Of a DNA stretch of 64,000 nucleotides, positions 59,816 to 64,000 are shown one piece after another. Origin of the DNA: Viridilinea sp964592425 (GTDB lineage: Bacteria; Chloroflexota; Chloroflexia; Chloroflexales; Chloroflexaceae); assembly GCA_964592425.1 (NCBI GenBank), contig CAZQCG010000015.1, positions 1 to 64,000 on the forward strand, given 5' to 3'. The notes below the pieces were generated by a model, which saw nothing but the letters and a program-made list of their open reading frames with translations, was not told the origin of the DNA and searched no databases. Positions within the stretch are counted from its first letter, which is position 1; the number at the start of each line of letters is the position of its first letter. A program made the position numbers and the translations under genes.

Positions 59816-62347
59816 ATGCCTGCCCTTACACTCATCTGTCATGCCTGTCGACATACCAACCCTCCCGGCTCGCGCTTCTGCAATGCCTGTGGCGCACCGC
59901 TGCGGACTACCCGCCCGCTTGATGCGCCGTCTGGCACGCTGCCAACGATGCCTCCGCGCATACCGCAGACCCGTCCTTTGCTATCCCAGTTTGAGCCAGG
60001 GACAACGATCGATACGCATGGGCGTTATCTGATCCGTGAGACGATCGGCAAAGGCGGCTTCGCCGAAGCCTACTTAGTCTTTGATGGCCAGTTAAACCGC
60101 TTCTGTGTTGCCAAACGCCAGGTGACCAACCCGGCCTGGAGTGAGCCGCTTCGTCGGCAGGCCGAGCTCAACTTCAAGCGTGAGGCGGAACTCCTAGTCA
60201 CCCTGAACGCCCCAGGGCATCCCAACATACCCGAGATCTACGAGTACCTGCCCGAGCAGAACTGCCTGGTGATGAAGTATGTCGAAGGGCGTGATCTCGG
60301 ACAGATCTTGCGTGATCGTGGCGGGCGCTTAGCGATCGCTGAAGCCCTCGCGATTGTGCGTGATGTTGCTTCAGCCCTGGCCTATATGCATAGTCGGCGG
60401 CCTGAGCCGGTGTTGCACCGTGACGTCAAGCCCTCCAATATTCTGATCGACAGTGCCGAGCGGGTCTGGCTGATCGACTTTGGCCTCTCACGCCTGGCCC
60501 CGGTGCAGACCAGTTTCAGCACCCCCGCCAGCCAGCTTGGCGGCACCCTCGGCTTTACGCCACCCGAACAGTGGCGTGGCCAGGCCCAGGCGCGCTCCGA
60601 TGTCTACGCCCTGTCCGTCACCCTGCATATGTTGCTCACCGGCTACCAGCCGCTGCTCAGTCGTGATGATCTGCCAGCTTTGCTGGCTGGTACGCTGGCA
60701 CCCTACCCGCTGGTTCGCAGCATCAACCCGGCTGTACATCCGAAGATTGAAAGCCTGATCGCCCATGGGCTGGCCTTTCAACTCGAAGAGCGACCCTCAG
60801 CCGTCCAGTTCTACACCGTTATTACCCAGATCCTGGCCCTCAACGAGCGGGCCCAGTTACAGGCTCCTGACGGCACGCTGATCGCTGATGAGCATGCTCT
60901 GGTGACCTGGGCTGAACAACATTGGGAGCAGGCCGCTCGCTGGCTCTACCACAACCTGCCGGAGCAGGCGAGCCAGATCTGGGGGCGTAACAAGCTTGCC
61001 GCCGATATGCGCGCGGTCGTGGCGCGCCATCCCAACGATCAAAACGCCGGGCTGGACGAGTTACTTGCGATACTTGATCCCGAGAATTTCGCTGCCGAGC
61101 AACCACAGATCAGCGCTGACCGTACGCTCCTCAATTTCGGGGCCCTGGCCCTCGACGAGCGCCGCGACGAGTGGATTATGCTCACGAACCCAGGGCGACG
61201 CTACGTGCGTGTCTTGATACAGGCACCACGTTGGGCCTCACCATCACTATCAGCGATCAGCCTGCCGCCTGGGCAGAAACAACGCCTGAAACTCAGCGCC
61301 GATATGCGTCGCGTCACTGAGAGTGGGCGCTTGCGTGAAACCCTCTTTCTCAAAGATGACCATACCGATGTGACCTTTCGGGTCGAGTTGCAGGTGCAAC
61401 TCTCACGCTGGCGGGCCTTCTGGCTGCGTACAGTGGCTGGTCAGCGTGACCCTGACTGGCAGGGTGGACAGGTACGTCTGCTGCGCACCATCCAGGCCCA
61501 TCGTGGCGCGGTCTGGGCGCTTGACTTCGGCTCCGCTGGTCTGCAACTCGCCTCAGGCGGCTGGGATCAGGCCGTCCGCCTCTGGCGTATGCCGGATGGA
61601 GCCTTGATCTCAACCCTCGACGAGCACGCTGGCAATCTGCTTAATCTCCGCATCAGTCCCGACGGCTTACTGGTTGCTGCGACCAGCAGTGATCAGTATA
61701 TGAAGCTCTGGAGTATCCGTAACGGCCGGCTGATCCATACCTTACGCACCAGAGCTTATCAGGAGAGTGTTCACTTTAGCCCTGGTGGTGATATGTTGAT
61801 CAGCAATGGCAGTGATGCCACGATCACCTACTGGCGTGTACAAAATGGCCAGGCGGTGCAGCATATTCCTACGGTCGCCCATGCCATCAACCTGGCCTGT
61901 CGGCCTGATGGGCAGGTGCTGGCTGTTGGCTGTGACGACCGGCGTATTCGCCTCTACGATGGTGAGCAGGGCTCCCTGCTGATGACCCTTGAGGGCCACC
62001 ACGATGCCGTGAGTTGCCTCGCCTACAGCTCCGATGGCACGCTGCTCGTTTCGGGCGGGCTTGATGGCAATCTCTGCCTGTGGGAAGGTGAGAGTGGCAC
62101 CCTGCGTCTCCGCTTACGCGGTCATCAGAATGCGGTACGCACGGTGGCGGTGCATCCTCACGGCCAGATGATCGCTTCAGGCGGCGTTGACGGCACGATT
62201 CAGCTGTGGCGCACTAGCGACGGTGCGCTACGCCAGGTGCTTAGCGGGCATCATAGCGGCGTGTTGCGGGTCGTCTTCAATCCCAACGGGGCGATGCTGG
62301 CCTCAGGCGGCGGCGACGGCATGCTGATGCTCTGGCAGCCAGCATAA
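59816..62347 (+). CDS. Ser/Thr protein kinase with zinc ribbon and WD40 propeller
   Basis: An N-terminal zinc ribbon (CHAC..CNAC, residues 9-26) is followed by a Hanks-type kinase (about 70-340). The kinase has GKGGFAEAYLVFDG as P-loop, LHRDVKPSNILI as catalytic loop, and LIDFGLSRL and GFTPPEQWRG. A linker with an Ig-like segment follows (about 435-540). At least seven WD40 repeats fill residues 560-843 (for example LASGGWDQAVRLWRM, LASGGGDGMLMLWQP). No membrane helix is seen, so the propeller is cytoplasmic and likely recruits partners. It begins 13 nt after the VanW stop. Confidence 0.93.
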   Translation: MPALTLICHACRHTNPPGSRFCNACGAPLRTTRPLDAPSGTLPTMPPRIPQTRPLLSQFEPGTTIDTHGRYLIRETIGKGGFAEAYLVFDGQLNRFCVAKRQVTNPAWSEPLRRQAELNFKREAELLVTLNAPGHPNIPEIYEYLPEQNCLVMKYVEGRDLGQILRDRGGRLAIAEALAIVRDVASALAYMHSRRPEPVLHRDVKPSNILIDSAERVWLIDFGLSRLAPVQTSFSTPASQLGGTLGFTPPEQWRGQAQARSDVYALSVTLHMLLTGYQPLLSRDDLPALLAGTLAPYPLVRSINPAVHPKIESLIAHGLAFQLEERPSAVQFYTVITQILALNERAQLQAPDGTLIADEHALVTWAEQHWEQAARWLYHNLPEQASQIWGRNKLAADMRAVVARHPNDQNAGLDELLAILDPENFAAEQPQISADRTLLNFGALALDERRDEWIMLTNPGRRYVRVLIQAPRWASPSLSAISLPPGQKQRLKLSADMRRVTESGRLRETLFLKDDHTDVTFRVELQVQLSRWRAFWLRTVAGQRDPDWQGGQVRLLRTIQAHRGAVWALDFGSAGLQLASGGWDQAVRLWRMPDGALISTLDEHAGNLLNLRISPDGLLVAATSSDQYMKLWSIRNGRLIHTLRTRAYQESVHFSPGGDMLISNGSDATITYWRVQNGQAVQHIPTVAHAINLACRPDGQVLAVGCDDRRIRLYDGEQGSLLMTLEGHHDAVSCLAYSSDGTLLVSGGLDGNLCLWEGESGTLRLRLRGHQNAVRTVAVHPHGQMIASGGVDGTIQLWRTSDGALRQVLSGHHSGVLRVVFNPNGAMLASGGGDGMLMLWQPA

Positions 62348-62350
62348 AGC

Positions 62351-62382
62351 AGGGGCGCGGCAGCGTATGCTACCACGCCCCT
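62351..62382. terminator. Bidirectional hairpin between convergent genes
   Basis: AGGGGCG (62351-62357) pairs with CGCCCCT (62376-62382), with further partial pairing inside. It lies between the kinase stop and the stop of the convergent SH3 gene. Confidence 0.5.
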
Positions 62383-62398
62383 CCTGGAGCGCATGTGC

Positions 62399-62989
62399 TT
62401 ACTCCGGCCTGGTCAATAACTCCGTGCCGGCGACCCAGCCCTCGCGCCCATCGCTGGCGCGGATGCGCCACCACGGGTAGCCATCGTCCTGTAGGGGGCC
62501 TTCCAGCAGGGTCATCTGAGTGCCGGGGGCCAGGGCATCGAAGGCGTTCGATTGCAGCCCGGGCTTATCTCGCAGGCGCAGGTTTTTGCCACCGGCCTTT
62601 TGCACCCAGGCGTTGCCACCCACATGCAGGCCACTAGCGGCCGGCACCGCTGTTGTCGGAGCAGGCGTATGCGCAGCAGCGGCGGCAGCGGCAGCGGCCG
62701 CCGCTGCGTTAACCTGAGCTTTCGTGGCCTCGATGCGGGCCGCCTGGGTCTGCACCTGCAATTTGGCCATCTCGGCCTGCATCGCTCGCAGCTTGACCTG
62801 CGCTTCGGCCAGGGCCTGCTCAGCCGCGTCACCTTGAGCGGCATCCTTCTTCGCCGCCGCGAGTTGCTCCTCAAGCGTCTTGATCTCCTGGCCCTTCGCG
62901 GCCAATTGGTCGCTCATCGAACGCATCGCCTGGGAGATCTGCTCGTCGTGCTTCTGCTGTTCTTCGTCTTTTTTCTTGTTGTGGAACAT
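62399..62989 (-). CDS. Coiled-coil protein with C-terminal bacterial SH3 domain
   Basis: The start ATG 62989 has AGGA 7 nt upstream, and the longer frame to 63187 has no support. The 196-residue product has no signal peptide. It has a charged coiled coil (KKKDEEQQKHDEQISQAM to about residue 95), a run of about twelve alanines, a Thr/Pro linker and an SH3_3-like domain (NLRLRDKPGLQSNAFDALAPG, WWRIRASDGREGWVAG). Bacterial SH3 domains are usually extracellular, so a cytoplasmic-looking N-terminus is odd. Partner and role are unknown. Confidence 0.75.
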   Translation of the reverse strand: MFHNKKKDEEQQKHDEQISQAMRSMSDQLAAKGQEIKTLEEQLAAAKKDAAQGDAAEQALAEAQVKLRAMQAEMAKLQVQTQAARIEATKAQVNAAAAAAAAAAAAHTPAPTTAVPAASGLHVGGNAWVQKAGGKNLRLRDKPGLQSNAFDALAPGTQMTLLEGPLQDDGYPWWRIRASDGREGWVAGTELLTRPE

Positions 62990-63066
62990 GGTGGGATCCT
63001 TGTCATATGAGGCGAATCGGCACCACTCCACACGACCGCGTTGTGGAGGGGCGTCTGCATAGCGGC

Positions 63067-63095
63067 ATCGTAGCATAGGCTGCAGGCAGTGGCAA
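63067..63095 (-). promoter_or_regulatory. Promoter of the SH3 gene
   Basis: Minus-strand TTGCCA (63090-63095), 17 nt, TACGAT (63067-63072). It is back to back with the glycosylase promoter. Confidence 0.55.
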
Positions 63096-63103
63096 AGCCG
63101 TGC

Positions 63104-63132
63104 TTGTGCCATGCAGGGCGAACGAGTATAAT
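63104..63132 (+). promoter_or_regulatory. Promoter of the uracil-DNA glycosylase gene
   Basis: TTGTGC (63104-63109), 17 nt, TATAAT (63127-63132), giving a start near 63139, only a few bases before the first possible start codon. Confidence 0.65.
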
Positions 63133-63141
63133 AGATGAAGA

Positions 63142-63816
63142 TTGGCCGTGCTGTCGCACCGACAAACGGATTTTGTTTTGGCTGCATTCGAGACGCTCCA
63201 ACTGATTGCCCAGGAGACGCTTACCTGTACCCGTTGTGGTTTGCACCAGGGGCGTACCAAAGCGGTACCGGGCGAAGGCCCGCCTGATGCACGGGTGATG
63301 CTGATCGGGGAGGGCCCCGGCTTTCATGAAGATCGCCAGGGCCGCCCGTTTGTGGGGCCTTCGGGGCAGTTCCTTGACGAGTTGTTGTCTATGGCCGGCC
63401 TGAGTCGTGCCGAGGTCTTTATCGGCAATGTAGTCAAGTGCCGTCCGCCCCAGAACCGTGACCCGCAGCCTGATGAAGTCAAGACCTGTAGCGAGAACTT
63501 TCTCTTCAAGCAGATCGAAGCGCTCAATCCGGCGGTGATTGTCACGCTGGGTCGTTTTTCGATGAACCTGTTTCTGCCTGGTGAACGTATCTCACGGATC
63601 CATGGGCAGCCCCGTCGGGTTGGCACACGTTTGATTGTGCCGATGCTGCATCCGGCTGCGGCGCTCCATCAGCCGCAGAATCGCCCGCTTCTGATCGCCG
63701 ATTTTGAACGTCTGCCGGCCATTCTCGCTGAGGCTGAGCGCGAAGTGCTTGCCAGTGCCCCACCACCGCCCCCGCCTGCCGAGGATGAGCCTCCCGTGCA
63801 ACTCAGCCTCTTCTGA
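63142..63816 (+). CDS. Family 4 uracil-DNA glycosylase
   Basis: This Fe-S uracil-DNA glycosylase removes uracil from DNA. Cluster cysteines are Cys29 and Cys32 (CTRCGL) and Cys100 and Cys116 (KCRPPQNRDPQPDEVKTC). Motif A is LIGEGPGFHEDRQGRPFVGP, and motif B is MLHPAAAL with its histidine. A proline-rich tail ends in VQLSLF, which resembles a sliding-clamp-binding motif. The start is unclear. TTG 63142, GTG 63148 and TTG 63178 are in frame, and the promoter position favours a very short or absent leader. The next gene starts in the stop codon (TGATGA). Confidence 0.93.
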   Translation: MAVLSHRQTDFVLAAFETLQLIAQETLTCTRCGLHQGRTKAVPGEGPPDARVMLIGEGPGFHEDRQGRPFVGPSGQFLDELLSMAGLSRAEVFIGNVVKCRPPQNRDPQPDEVKTCSENFLFKQIEALNPAVIVTLGRFSMNLFLPGERISRIHGQPRRVGTRLIVPMLHPAAALHQPQNRPLLIADFERLPAILAEAEREVLASAPPPPPPAEDEPPVQLSLF

Positions 63817-64000
63817 TGAATACCTACCGCCTCTCGCCTGCCGGACGACGGCAGGTGCTGGTGTTGCTGGTTGCCGCGCTGCTGATCTGGGCCTTCGCCA
63901 TCTGGAGTTTCGCCAGCACGCTGCGCATCAGTTACCACCCCCTCGCCTTCTGGCCTAGCCTCCAGCAGAGCCTCGCCGATGGTCTCGGTGTGGGTCAGGT
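63816..64000 (+). CDS. Start of a membrane protein, cut by the window edge
   Basis: ATG 63816 overlaps the glycosylase stop. The 61 visible codons have a short basic start and a hydrophobic helix (VLVLLVAALLIWAFAIWSFA), then LRISYHPLAFWPSLQQSLAD. The coding frame is open to the end of the window. The family cannot be assigned from this piece. Confidence 0.7.
   Translation, partial: MNTYRLSPAGRRQVLVLLVAALLIWAFAIWSFASTLRISYHPLAFWPSLQQSLADGLGVGQ

Overview
The window looks like one draft contig from a high-GC member of the Chloroflexota, most likely class Chloroflexia (Chloroflexus/Oscillochloris relatives). This is inferred from gene content: LysW-dependent lysine synthesis, RNase Y with SpoVS, Tad pilus genes with no outer-membrane secretin in view, several VanW-type proteins, a WD40 Ser/Thr kinase, CHAT and NYN proteins, and RAYT/REP elements. 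No rRNA is present, so the placement is not proven. Two 100-N assembly gaps (10146-10245 and 38589-38688) both fall inside tandem repeats.

Layout. 139-2514 encodes a GlcE-GlcD fusion oxidase. 2677-11748 is a run of minus-strand genes: NYN/LOTUS protein, trpF, metallophosphoesterase, Trm112-like protein, trpB, lipid kinase, FAD oxidoreductase and TrmH-type methyltransferase. The NYN gene has its own promoter and a roughly 380-nt structured leader. 12262-18926 holds a glycosyltransferase, an inositol-phosphatase-like enzyme, a radical SAM protein, rimI, a lipoprotein, rny and spoVS.

18991-25406 is the best-resolved regulatory story: a complete promoter, a 20-codon leader peptide with four Lys codons, a competing hairpin/attenuator, then homocitrate synthase, homoaconitase (two subunits), homoisocitrate dehydrogenase, LysW, LysX and LysY. 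This is the alpha-aminoadipate route to lysine on an amino-group carrier protein, apparently controlled by ribosome-mediated attenuation.

25493-32883 is accessory. It holds a TPR-CHAT protease, an AAA ATPase with a PD-(D/E)XK-like tail, an unknown protein, and the wreck of a type I restriction-modification locus (hsdR start, hsdM end, internally deleted hsdS). A REP-associated tyrosine transposase and its palindromes sit in the middle of the wreck. 33158-35879 is a zinc-type ABC importer with a His-rich binding protein.

36005-57567 is a surface/pilus region: a large SdrD_B/DUF11 protein, TadE-like and TadG-like proteins, CpaB, two CpaF-type ATPases, two TadZ/CpaE proteins, TadB, TadC, a VanW protein, a giant hybrid histidine kinase, and two tandem proteins that join a Flp-pilin-like N-terminus to a jelly-roll-type C-terminal domain. 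Three families of short dispersed repeats lie between these genes. 57716-64000 has tRNA-Lys(CUU), a second VanW protein, a zinc-ribbon/kinase/WD40 protein, an SH3 protein, a family-4 uracil-DNA glycosylase and the start of one more gene.
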